NCBI GenBank assembly: GCA_019118725.1
Contig: DWYO01000196.1
Coordinates: forward strand, 1-18,552
From: Candidatus Parabacteroides intestinavium
Lineage (GTDB): Bacteria > Bacteroidota > Bacteroidia > Bacteroidales > Tannerellaceae
Reading direction: 5' to 3'
DNA: 18,552 bases
The position numbers and the translations under genes are program-made. The notes under the pieces are model-generated. The model was not told the DNA's origin, did not search any database, and saw nothing but the letters and a program-made list of their open reading frames with translations. This document shows positions 8,201-14,499 of this stretch, piece by piece. Positions within the stretch are counted from its first letter, which is position 1. Every line of letters begins with the position of its first letter.

Positions 8201-8563
8201 TTGGATAATCTGGAACGTGAAACAGACATCCAGGCCTTCATCGCACGTTTGGAAGACAGGTTCGGAAAAATTCCGCAAGAAGGTATGGAACTGATCCGTA
8301 TTGTTCGGCTCCGGCGTATGGCACGTGGATTAGGCATTGAGAAGGTCATCCTCAAAAAAGGACAAATGAGCCTCTATCTGGTATCAGCAGAAGATAGCCC
8401 CTACTATCAGAGCCCGGCATTCGGTAAACTGATTGCCTATATCCAGAAACACCCGCGTAATTGCACGTTGAAGGAGAACAACGGAAAGCGGAGTATTGTG
8501 ATAAAAGATGTAACTTGCGTAGAAACCGCCTGTTCCATCTTGGAGGAAATGGAAACATTATAA
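5210..8563 (+). CDS. mfd: Transcription-repair coupling factor Mfd
   Basis: A DNA translocase that removes stalled RNA polymerase at lesions and recruits the UvrAB excision machinery. The chosen start is GTG 5210 (VDIQELLKLYASHSG, 1117 residues), which fits the family N-terminus and length. An upstream in-frame TTG at 5144 lies inside a hairpin and would add residues unlike Mfd. Domains in order: UvrB-like N-terminal part (about 20-330, with the IVDVFSYSFEYPYRIDFFG region); RNA polymerase-interacting domain starting near 434 (PGDYIVHIDHGIGQFGG); superfamily 2 helicase with Walker A GDVGFGKT (584-591), DEEQ (685-688), TATPIPRTLQ and the QLRGRVGRS motif; C-terminal TRCF domain from about 968. 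No frame break is seen. It starts 81 bases after the DUF3857 gene and may be read through from that operon; no -7 box was found in the gap. Confidence 0.97.
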   Translation: MDIQELLKLYASHSGVSALDCLIKEGKDRNIALRGMNGSASAMLIASLFVKQSGNFICLLNDMEEAGYFYNDLKQLTGSDSVYFFPSAYRRDIKYGHTDPANEILRTEALSVLNDKHPHFIIVSYPEALAEKVVTKDLLRQNTLQIHVGEKLGNAFVVETLESYGFERVDYVYEPGQYAIRGSIVDVFSYSFEYPYRIDFFGDEVETIRAFDVETQLSKEKLDSIYVVSEVNKKSSDSGGCLLGSLPEDTVLASHDLAWCRERIGMLWNEEPVIADEESFANIEAMQAKLVRWDDFMHDALRLRRVQFGNHPVGDIDAALSFQTQAQPIFHKNFDMVSEAFRKYLDLGYTLYILSDVEKQAARIRSIFEDKGVNIPFTAVNKTIHAGFADQQLKVCFFTDHQLFDRFHKYNLKSDKARSGKITLSLKELNQFTPGDYIVHIDHGIGQFGGLVRMEVNGKMQEVIKLIYQNNDAIFVSIHSLHKLSKYKGKDNGEPPKLSKLGTGAWEKMKERTKKKVKDIARDLIILYAKRKREQGFAFSPDSFMQQELEASFIYEDTPDQVRATAEVKADMESPRPMDRLICGDVGFGKTEVAIRAAFKAVADNKQVAVLVPTTVLAFQHYQTFSERLKDFPCKIDYVSRAKTTAQIKRTLEAVKNGDVNILIGTHRIVSKDVSFKDLGLLIIDEEQKFGVSVKEKLRQLKTNVDTLTMTATPIPRTLQFSLMGARDLSSITTPPSNRYPVQTEVERFNPDIIREAINFEMSRNGQVFFINNRIQNIYEIEALVKREVPDARVCVAHGQMEPEDLEKKILDFVNYEYDVIIATSIVENGIDVPNANTIIINNAQQFGLSELHQLRGRVGRSNRKAFCYLLSPPLSSLTQEARRRLQAIESFSELGSGIHIAMQDLDIRGAGNMLGAEQSGFIADLGYEAYQKILEEAVDELKSDEFADLYADLSGDKGAQDGKAFVRETYVESDLTLLFPPDYIPNDSERISIYRELDNLERETDIQAFIARLEDRFGKIPQEGMELIRIVRLRRMARGLGIEKVILKKGQMSLYLVSAEDSPYYQSPAFGKLIAYIQKHPRNCTLKENNGKRSIVIKDVTCVETACSILEEMETL

Positions 8564-8564
8564 C

Positions 8565-8602
8565 TTAGAAGCTGTTTGGAATTTATTCAAAACAGCTTCT
8601 AA
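8565..8602. repeat. 34-base dispersed palindrome, copy 2
   Basis: Arms AGAAGCTGTTT (8567-8577) and AAACAGCTTCT (8590-8600) extend by two more pairs (TT and AA) to a 13-bp stem. The centre GAATTTATTC is the same as in the copy at 170-203. It sits one base after the mfd stop and could end or protect the mfd transcript, although no T run follows. Two copies in one window point to a repeat family in the genome. Confidence 0.75.
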
Positions 8603-8611
8603 GAAACCAAC

Positions 8612-8623
8612 AAACTCAAAAAC
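8612..8623 (+). promoter_or_regulatory. A-rich leader element AAACTCAAAAAC (copy 2)
   Basis: The 12-mer ends 8 bases before ATG 8632. The longer string CCAACAAACTCAAAA at 8607-8621 recurs at 9447-9461 before the rlpA-like gene. Its role in translation initiation is inferred. Confidence 0.4.
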
Positions 8624-8631
8624 GGAAAAGT

Positions 8632-9408
8632 ATGGTAGTTTATTATTCTGCAACAGGTAATTCCAAATGGATCGCCTCGCTCCTGTCCCAAAAGCTGGAT
8701 ATGCCGATGGTTTCGATGTTGGAAATCATGGATAGCAAGGATCCGCAACGCTATATAACAGACCGGGAGAAACTGATTATAGTAGCTCCGGTACACGCTT
8801 GGTATCCGGCTTTATTCGTTAAGATGTTCCTTCTCTTCCTTCTGGTTCACGAAATTTTTTTCCGATATGCCTATATGGTCTTCACATGCGGGGATGATTG
8901 TGGTGAAGCGAATAAAGAGGCAACGAGATTAATGAATATAATAGCCGACAAGTTCTGTACCGCGTTCTCCGTACAAATGCCGAACACCTATATTCTGCTT
9001 CCGGGATTTGATGTAGATGATGAAAAGACCCGGAAAAAGAAGTTGGATACGGCTCCGGAAAGGGTAAATCAAATAGCGAAATGCATCCTTGACAACACCT
9101 CTGATCCGCAACTCTATTATGCGGGACATGCCGCTTGGTTCAAAAGCCGTGTGCTACATCCGATGTTCCGGAAATTTGTGATGAAACGGTCTAAGTTTTA
9201 TGTGACAGAGGCTTGCAACGGGTGTGGAATATGCCAACGGATATGCCCGATAAAGATCATCCAGTTAAATGCCCTTCGCCAGCCTGAATGGAATAAGACC
9301 TGCATCCAATGTCTGGCTTGTCTGCACCATTGCCCCCAGCAGGCTATTCAATGGGGAAATCAGACTCAAAAAAAAGGGCGTTATGTCAATCCATTTGTGA
9401 AGACATGA
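8632..9408 (+). CDS. EFR1-type flavodoxin/ferredoxin protein
   Basis: A 258-residue cytosolic electron carrier with a flavodoxin-like N-terminal half and a bacterial ferredoxin tail. The FMN phosphate loop is recognisable as YYSATGNSKW (4-13), with VAPVHAWYPA (51-60) and FTCGDDCGEANK near 84-95 as further flavodoxin-like loops. Two 4Fe-4S motifs follow: CNGCGICQRICP with C195, C198, C201 and C205, and CIQCLACLHHCP with C224, C227, C230 and C234. Both are complete CxxCxxCxxxCP sets. Such EFR1 proteins are found in anaerobes; donor and acceptor are not known. It sits between mfd and an rlpA-like gene on the same strand, with no recognised promoter of its own in the 68-base gap, which holds the palindrome and an A-rich leader. 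Confidence 0.9.
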   Translation: MVVYYSATGNSKWIASLLSQKLDMPMVSMLEIMDSKDPQRYITDREKLIIVAPVHAWYPALFVKMFLLFLLVHEIFFRYAYMVFTCGDDCGEANKEATRLMNIIADKFCTAFSVQMPNTYILLPGFDVDDEKTRKKKLDTAPERVNQIAKCILDNTSDPQLYYAGHAAWFKSRVLHPMFRKFVMKRSKFYVTEACNGCGICQRICPIKIIQLNALRQPEWNKTCIQCLACLHHCPQQAIQWGNQTQKKGRYVNPFVKT

Positions 9409-9435
9409 GCTTTGTGATTGATAATCAGAATTCAT

Positions 9436-9462
9436 AAACTCAAAAACCAACAAACTCAAAAC
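9436..9462 (+). promoter_or_regulatory. Tandem A-rich leader elements (copies 3 and 4)
   Basis: AAACTCAAAAAC at 9436-9447 is followed by CCAACAAACTCAAAAC, whose 11-base version AAACTCAAAAC is at 9452-9462. The pair ends one base before ATG 9464. Same family as 1441-1452 and 8612-8623. Confidence 0.4.
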
Positions 9463-9463
9463 A

Positions 9464-9907
9464 ATGAAATGTCTTTTTAGCATGTTGTTCGTTTTCCTCT
9501 GCTCATTCTCTTTATATGCGCAAGAGGAAGGTTTGGCCTCCTATTACCACCATAAGTTGCATGGGAGAAGGACGGCTAGCGGAGAACTGCATGATAAGAA
9601 TGACCTGACCGCAGCCCATCGTACCCTCCCATTTGGAACTTATGTACGAGTGACGAACTTAGATAACAATCGGTCGGTAATCGTGGAAATTACCGATCGG
9701 GGGCCACGTAGGCGCAAGCGGATTATCGATGTTTCCAAGAGTGCCGCTGAGGCACTGGGGTTCGTTAGGAAAGGAGTGACGCGCGTACGCATAGAAGTGG
9801 TTCCCGGCCCGGTAGATCTTCGTTGGTTAGATCTGATTTATCCGGAAATTAAACTATTGGACTTTAAACGAAACAAATCATCTGATATCGAAAATTATGA
9901 AAATTGA
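9464..9907 (+). CDS. RlpA-like double-psi beta-barrel protein, secreted
   Basis: A 147-residue exported protein with a signal peptide (MKCLFSMLFVFLCSFSLYAQ, cleavage near residue 19). A single RlpA double-psi beta-barrel domain covers about residues 23-113: GLASYYHHKLHGRRTASGE, then LTAAHRTLPFGTYVRVTNL and ITDRGPRRRKRIIDVS. H52 and D78 match the residues implicated in lytic transglycosylase activity of RlpA, so cleavage of denuded peptidoglycan strands is possible. There is no SPOR domain and no lipobox, so septal targeting by the usual route is not expected. The last 34 or so residues are not part of the domain. The 3' end overlaps the next start by 11 bases, suggesting translational coupling with the patatin-like gene. 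Confidence 0.9.
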   Translation: MKCLFSMLFVFLCSFSLYAQEEGLASYYHHKLHGRRTASGELHDKNDLTAAHRTLPFGTYVRVTNLDNNRSVIVEITDRGPRRRKRIIDVSKSAAEALGFVRKGVTRVRIEVVPGPVDLRWLDLIYPEIKLLDFKRNKSSDIENYEN

Positions 9908-10760
9908 TGCAAACACAGGGTTAGTCCTGGAAGGCGGAGGCATGCGCGGAATATTTACCGTAGGGGTATTGGACTATCTGATGGATCACCATATTACCTT
10001 TCCCTATGTAATCGGTGTATCTGCCGGAGCCAGCAACGGCATATCGTATATTTCCTGCCAACGGGGACGCTCCTATGTCAGTAATATCGAGTTGTTGAAG
10101 AAACATAATTATATCGGCTGGAAGAATCTGCTTTCCGGACGTGGATATATTGACTTGGATTTTCTTTTTTATGAATATCCCGATAAATATTATCCCTTTG
10201 ATTATCGGGCTTACGAGGCATCTCCTACCCGCTTTGTCATGGTAGTAAGCAATTGCCTGACAGGGAAAGCCGAGTATATCGAAGAAAAGCAAGACCGGAA
10301 ACGCCTGCTCGATGTGTGCAAGGCTTCTTGTTCGCTTCCGGTAATGTGTCCTTTATCCTGGCTCGATGGGAAACCCATGGTGGATGGGGGTGTATGTGAC
10401 TCTATTCCCATAAGGCATGCCGAAGCGGAAGGCTACAGGAAGAATGTCGTCATTTTGACACGTAACAAAGGGTATCGTAAGCCCGATAAGGATTTCTACC
10501 TTCCGGCATTCATCTACCGGAGATATCCGGCTATCCGCGAAGCTCTCCGCCTGCGTTATAAAAACTACAATCGCACATTGGATTATATCGATCAACTCGA
10601 AGCTGAAGGCCGGGTGCTCGTCATACGTCCTGAAAGGCCCATTGAGGTAGGACGTACCGAACGCAACATCCGGAAACTTCAGGCTCTTTACGAAGAGGGC
10701 TACGAGATGGGTAAACGCATCGGGAATCCGGAATCATCGACTCCCCAGATCATCATATAA
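9897..10760 (+). CDS. Patatin-like phospholipase family protein (YjjU/COG4667 type)
   Basis: A 287-residue serine lipid acyl hydrolase of the patatin family. The oxyanion-hole motif GGGMRG is at 13-18, the nucleophile elbow GVSAG at 40-44 gives S42, and the catalytic aspartate is D163 in VDGG. The Ser-Asp dyad is therefore intact. There is no signal peptide, so it is probably cytoplasmic or bound to the inner face of the membrane. The substrate is unknown; relatives hydrolyse phospholipids or other acyl esters. ATG 9897 overlaps the end of the rlpA-like gene by 11 bases; an ATG at 9907 is out of frame. The 3' end overlaps the convergent phosphotransferase gene by 27 bases with no terminator between. 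Confidence 0.92.
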   Translation: MKIDANTGLVLEGGGMRGIFTVGVLDYLMDHHITFPYVIGVSAGASNGISYISCQRGRSYVSNIELLKKHNYIGWKNLLSGRGYIDLDFLFYEYPDKYYPFDYRAYEASPTRFVMVVSNCLTGKAEYIEEKQDRKRLLDVCKASCSLPVMCPLSWLDGKPMVDGGVCDSIPIRHAEAEGYRKNVVILTRNKGYRKPDKDFYLPAFIYRRYPAIREALRLRYKNYNRTLDYIDQLEAEGRVLVIRPERPIEVGRTERNIRKLQALYEEGYEMGKRIGNPESSTPQIII

Positions 10761-12572
10761 CGTCTGAAGAAGAGCTTTCCCGCGTCGGAGAAGGCTCTCT
10801 GAAGATGTACTCTTCATCAACACCTGATTGCTGGCATTGTCATAAGCCACATAATCAGTGCTATCCACCAGTCCGAATCCGTTATTGTAAGTATAGAACG
10901 CATACCGGGGAGGATTAGGCGACAGAATATCCCGGCTGAAAAGAAACGCATCATGCGGAATGTCCATTTGCCCCAATATCGTTGACACCAAATCAGTCTG
11001 ATTGCAATAGGCATCAATCTGGGCAGGAGCCTTGACTGCTCCGCCAATCCAAAGCATCGGGATATGATAACGCCGGGGTTCATAATCCTTCAAAGTATCC
11101 GGATAGCGGAATCCATGGTCGGCCACCAAAATCACGAGCAAATCTTTCCAGATCGGGAGTACCCGCAACCGGTCTATGAAATTTCCCAAGCAACTATCCG
11201 TAAACGCCACCGTATTCAGATAGGGATGTTCCAATCGATGGTAAGGTACCTCAAAAGGTTCATGGCTGCTCAGTGTCAAGAAAGTGGTCATCCAACGGGC
11301 AGCGGATCCTGTGTTCCGCTTTTTCAGGTCCTGAAAAAGATACTCGAAGGTAACATCGTCATTAGCGCCCCATTTGCTTAGACGCTCAGTGATTGGGAAA
11401 TCTTTGTCCGAGGTAATCCGGCTATACCCTGAACCGAAAAAATAGCTTTGCATATTGGTGAAATTAATATCTCCCCCATATAGCATATCCGAGGTATAGC
11501 CCTCTTTCTCCAAGGCATGTGCCAGCGAAGGAAGCGTTTGGGCTTTGGATGGATATTTCATGATGGAGGTCGTAGGCTGTGCCAGATATCCATTCAGGAT
11601 AGACACCAGTCCCCGATCGGTTCGGAAGGAGTTAGCATACATATTCGTAAATAGTACGCCTTCTTCGCTTAATCGGTTCAGATTCGGGGTTACTCCTGGC
11701 TCACCTCCCGTAGCAGCTACGGCATTGGCTGAGAAGCTCTCCAGAATAATCAGCAGGATATTCGGACGTGTGGTGGTGAGCAATTCCTGATGTGCGGCAT
11801 CGGCCGGAGCGGCCTGTTCCGAACGGATCTCCTGTAGGATAGCGGCACGCTCTTCCTCCGGATAGAAATTAAACTGCTCCGCGAAGTTTTGTTGTTTGGA
11901 AACAGAAGACAACAGACTGAAGCAGGGGTTAATGGCAGAATGGTTCAGAAACTGGTTATCGCTGAAATAAACCATGCCTACATTGGCCGTCGAGGTTGTT
12001 ACGCCTCCCCGGATCGGAATAAACATCAGCCCGCCCAGCAGGACAATGCCGATGCTGGCCTCTATCCGCCGACTCACCTGCGATACCGGCACAAGGGGAA
12101 GCACACACTTCGTCAGATAATAATAGGCAAGCAGGAAATAAATCAGGAAAGCGATTCCTTGTTGGACGAACAATCCGGCAGGGACACTCGCCATCGCATC
12201 TTTGGGAGAACGCAAATAGAACAGCAAGGTGCCATCCAGACGGAATCCCCAATAGGGATAAAGTGCCACATCGACCACAAAGATTGCGGCTATCAGCAGC
12301 GAGATGATCCCCAAATAAACCTTCAGGGTCTTACGAAGCCATTCCCCCGGAAGCCACACGGATATCAGGGTCAGGAATAGAGGAAGTGCGGTCAGGTAGC
12401 CCGCTACCGTACAGTCTAATAACAGTCCGTGGGCGATGACCTGTAAAAAATCAGTTGGAGAACAAGTGTCCGCCAACTGCATATTATAGAGTATAAACCA
12501 TGGCTTCTGGATGATAAATACCGGAAGCCATGCTATGAAGAAAAAAATGAGAAACAGAATTCGTTTTTTCAT
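10734..12572 (-). CDS. LTA-synthase-family membrane phosphotransferase (sulfatase fold)
   Basis: A 612-residue membrane protein. The first 190 or so residues carry about five hydrophobic segments (near 5-21, 47-73, 86-104, 135-153, 172-187). The periplasmic sulfatase-fold domain starts near 269 with NILLIILESF, where E278 is a metal ligand. The likely nucleophile is T318 in SFRTDRG; SHEPF (H437) and ADHG (D485, H486) supply further metal ligands. Enzymes of this family move phosphoglycerol or phosphoethanolamine onto glycans or lipids. Bacteroidales make no lipoteichoic acid, so the acceptor is more likely a lipid A, capsular or membrane glycan; this is inference. Its start overlaps the stop of the ABC-F gene by 4 bases (12569-12572), a typical coupling arrangement. 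Its 3' end runs 27 bases into the convergent patatin-like gene. Confidence 0.9.
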   Translation of the reverse strand: MKKRILFLIFFFIAWLPVFIIQKPWFILYNMQLADTCSPTDFLQVIAHGLLLDCTVAGYLTALPLFLTLISVWLPGEWLRKTLKVYLGIISLLIAAIFVVDVALYPYWGFRLDGTLLFYLRSPKDAMASVPAGLFVQQGIAFLIYFLLAYYYLTKCVLPLVPVSQVSRRIEASIGIVLLGGLMFIPIRGGVTTSTANVGMVYFSDNQFLNHSAINPCFSLLSSVSKQQNFAEQFNFYPEEERAAILQEIRSEQAAPADAAHQELLTTTRPNILLIILESFSANAVAATGGEPGVTPNLNRLSEEGVLFTNMYANSFRTDRGLVSILNGYLAQPTTSIMKYPSKAQTLPSLAHALEKEGYTSDMLYGGDINFTNMQSYFFGSGYSRITSDKDFPITERLSKWGANDDVTFEYLFQDLKKRNTGSAARWMTTFLTLSSHEPFEVPYHRLEHPYLNTVAFTDSCLGNFIDRLRVLPIWKDLLVILVADHGFRYPDTLKDYEPRRYHIPMLWIGGAVKAPAQIDAYCNQTDLVSTILGQMDIPHDAFLFSRDILSPNPPRYAFYTYNNGFGLVDSTDYVAYDNASNQVLMKSTSSESLLRRGKALLQTLYDDLGSR

Positions 12573-14185
12573 TCTCCGTACAGTTTTTGACGTAACTCAG
12601 CAATCTTCGGATCGCTGATATAATCATCATACTCCATCATCTTATCAATTGTTCCATTCGGTGTCAGCTCAATAATGCGGTTAGCCACAGTTTGGATAAA
12701 CTCGTGGTCATGGCTCGCGAAAAGGATATTACCTTTGAAGGTCTTCAGGGTGTTGTTGAAAGCCTGGATGGATTCCAGATCCAGATGGTTGGTCGGGGTG
12801 TCCAAAATCAGACAATTCGCATCGGTCAACATCATGCGGGATATCATGCAGCGCATTTTCTCGCCTCCGGACAGAACGCTCACCTTCTTTAGAAGTTCCT
12901 CACCCGAAAAGAGCATACGTCCCAGAAATCCTTTCAAGAACACTTCGTTCGTGTCCGGTGAGAATTGCGACAGCCACTCTATCAGATTATAATCCGAATT
13001 AAAATAGCGCGTGTTATCCAGTGGCAGGTAAGAAGTGGTAATGGTCTGCCCCCATTGGAACGTACCGGCATCCGGTTTTTCTTCACCATTGATAATCTGG
13101 AACAGGGCGGTCATCGCACGCGGGTCATGGCTGATGAACACAATCTTGTCATCTTTCTCAACATTAAAGTTCAAGTCCTTAAACAAGTATTTACCCTCGA
13201 TACTCTTTGTCAGGCCCTTTACTTCCAGAATCTGATTGCCCGGCTCGCGGTTCGGGGTAAACAAGATGCCGGGATAACGACGTGATGAAGGCTTGATTTC
13301 TTCAATATTCAGCTTCTCCAACATCTTCTTCCGGCTGGTGGTCTGCTTGGATTTGGCCACATTCGCACTGAATCGGCGGATAAATTCCTCCAATTCTTTT
13401 TTCTTCTCCTCGGCCTTCTTGTTCTGCTGTTGTTGCTGACGTAGGGCTAACTGGCTCGATTCATACCAGAAGCTGTAATTACCGGCAAATAGCTGCAACT
13501 TACCGTAGTCGATATCTACGGTATGGGTGCAGACTGAGTCTAAGAAATGTCGGTCGTGGCTCACCACCAGCACCGTATGCTCGAAATTGGACAGATAGTT
13601 TTCCAGCCAGCTGACAGTTTCCAGGTCAAGGTCGTTGGTAGGTTCGTCCAGCAACAGGTTGTCCGGCTGGCCATACAACGCACGCGCCAACAGCACACGT
13701 ACCTTCTGCTTACCACTCAGGTCCTTCATCATCATATAGTGTAAGTCTTCCGAGATACCCAATCCACTCAGCAACGAAGCCGCGTCACTTTCAGCATTCC
13801 ATCCCTCCATTTCCGCAAATTTCTCCTCCAGTTCAGCGGCACGTATGCCATCTGCGTCCGAGAAATCCTCTTTGGCATAAAGCGCATTTTTCTCGCTCAT
13901 TACCTCCCAAAGGGTGGAGTGTCCCATCAATACAGTGTCCATCACCGTATATTCGTCAAATGCGAAATGGTCCTGCGACAAAACCGAGAGGCGTTCGCCC
14001 GGCCCCATCGAAACAGTTCCGCGGGTTGGATCCAATTGCCCGCTGATAACACGCAGGAAAGTAGACTTGCCGGCACCGTTTGCCCCGATGATTCCATAAC
14101 AATTGCCCGGAGTAAATTTCAGATTCACATCCTGGAATAAGATTCTCTTACCAAACTGTACGTCCAGATTATTTACTGTAATCAT
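12569..14185 (-). CDS. ABC-F family ATPase with two nucleotide-binding domains
   Basis: A 538-residue soluble protein with no membrane segments, of the ribosome-associated ABC-F class and close in layout to YbiT. NBD1: Walker A GANGAGKST (34-42), signature LSGKQ (156-160), Walker B LLLDEP with E181, and SHD near 209. A charged, Gln/Lys-rich linker (about 245-300) follows, as is typical of the P-site tRNA interaction motif. NBD2: the P-loop is replaced by ISHDPRAMTA (351-360), the signature is canonical LSGGE (438-442), Walker B reads LILDTP with Thr463 in place of the catalytic Glu, and SHDH is at 491-494. One composite ATP site is thus consensus and the other degenerate. The likely role is in translation or ribosome rescue; antibiotic resistance is possible but has no support here. 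It is driven by a good promoter at 14364-14395 and followed by the phosphotransferase gene. Confidence 0.93.
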   Translation of the reverse strand: MITVNNLDVQFGKRILFQDVNLKFTPGNCYGIIGANGAGKSTFLRVISGQLDPTRGTVSMGPGERLSVLSQDHFAFDEYTVMDTVLMGHSTLWEVMSEKNALYAKEDFSDADGIRAAELEEKFAEMEGWNAESDAASLLSGLGISEDLHYMMMKDLSGKQKVRVLLARALYGQPDNLLLDEPTNDLDLETVSWLENYLSNFEHTVLVVSHDRHFLDSVCTHTVDIDYGKLQLFAGNYSFWYESSQLALRQQQQQNKKAEEKKKELEEFIRRFSANVAKSKQTTSRKKMLEKLNIEEIKPSSRRYPGILFTPNREPGNQILEVKGLTKSIEGKYLFKDLNFNVEKDDKIVFISHDPRAMTALFQIINGEEKPDAGTFQWGQTITTSYLPLDNTRYFNSDYNLIEWLSQFSPDTNEVFLKGFLGRMLFSGEELLKKVSVLSGGEKMRCMISRMMLTDANCLILDTPTNHLDLESIQAFNNTLKTFKGNILFASHDHEFIQTVANRIIELTPNGTIDKMMEYDDYISDPKIAELRQKLYGE

Positions 14186-14213
14186 ATTCTATTATATAAG
14201 TTTTTTAAGTTTA

Positions 14214-14351
14214 TCAGTTTATAAATGCTCCGCGATGGTCGGGGACGCAAAATATCGCGCCTCTGCAAACATTGTTTTCATTCATGCAATGGCTCTGCCA
14301 TCCTAAACCATTCGGTGAAAGCAGCGAACCCGCGGTAAAAACATTTTTCAT
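14214..14351 (-). CDS. Possible 45-codon leader peptide upstream of the ABC-F gene
   Basis: An open frame begins at ATG 14351, about 9 bases after the start site predicted from the promoter at 14364-14371. It ends with TGA at 14216-14214, 28 bases before the ABC-F start. The product begins MKNVFTAGSLLSPNGLGWQS and has three cysteines; I recognise no family. An inverted repeat covers its 3' part. By position it could be a translated leader controlling the ABC-F gene, but an open frame of this length can arise by chance and no homologue is known to me. Confidence 0.22.
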   Translation of the reverse strand: MKNVFTAGSLLSPNGLGWQSHCMNENNVCRGAIFCVPDHRGAFIN

Positions 14352-14363
14352 GTGTTCCTGCTG

Positions 14364-14395
14364 CAAAGGTACGAAAAGGATTTCAGTTGACCAAA
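14364..14395 (-). promoter_or_regulatory. Two-element Bacteroides promoter for the ABC-F gene
   Basis: On the minus strand TTTG (14395-14392) and TACCTTTG (14371-14364) are 20 bases apart. This matches the known Bacteroides consensus of -33 TTTG and -7 TAnnTTTG with 19-21 bases between. Transcription would start near 14360, leaving an untranslated leader of about 175 bases before ATG 14185. Confidence 0.65.
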
Positions 14396-14487
14396 GGTAG
14401 GGGACGTCATCGCATTCTGTGCTTTTATGGCTCTACGTTATAACCCCCTCTTTATGACATATCCTTTTTTAATTCAAAGAATGTTCG

Positions 14488-14495
14488 TACTTTTG
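14488..14495 (+). promoter_or_regulatory. -7 box four bases before the miaA start
   Basis: TACTTTTG matches TAnnTTTG; only CCCT separates it from ATG 14500. The -33 region is T-rich (14465-14470) without a clean TTTG. If used, the miaA mRNA would be leaderless or nearly so. Confidence 0.45.
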
Positions 14496-14499
14496 CCCT

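Larger units (their letters stand above)
14186..14499. other. Divergent intergenic region between the ABC-F gene and miaA
   Basis: This 314-base gap holds the two-element ABC-F promoter (14364-14395, minus strand), a minus-strand 45-codon open frame (14214-14351), a short inverted repeat CGCGAT/ATCGCG (14231-14236 and 14254-14259) and a miaA -7 box (14488-14495, plus strand). I see no tRNA or other RNA gene. Confidence 0.6.

Noticed and set aside
8565..8602. Palindrome after mfd as a classical intrinsic terminator
   Set aside because: The stem is AT-rich with no T run after it, and an identical structure upstream of menE is not at a gene end; repeat family membership explains it better.
11889..12380. 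163-codon open frame on the plus strand
   Set aside because: Antisense to the membrane part of the phosphotransferase gene; rich in Gln, Arg and His as expected from reverse reading of hydrophobic codons.
12675..13285. Cluster of plus-strand open frames
   Set aside because: All are antisense to the ABC-F gene, whose ATPase motifs are clear in the minus-strand frame.
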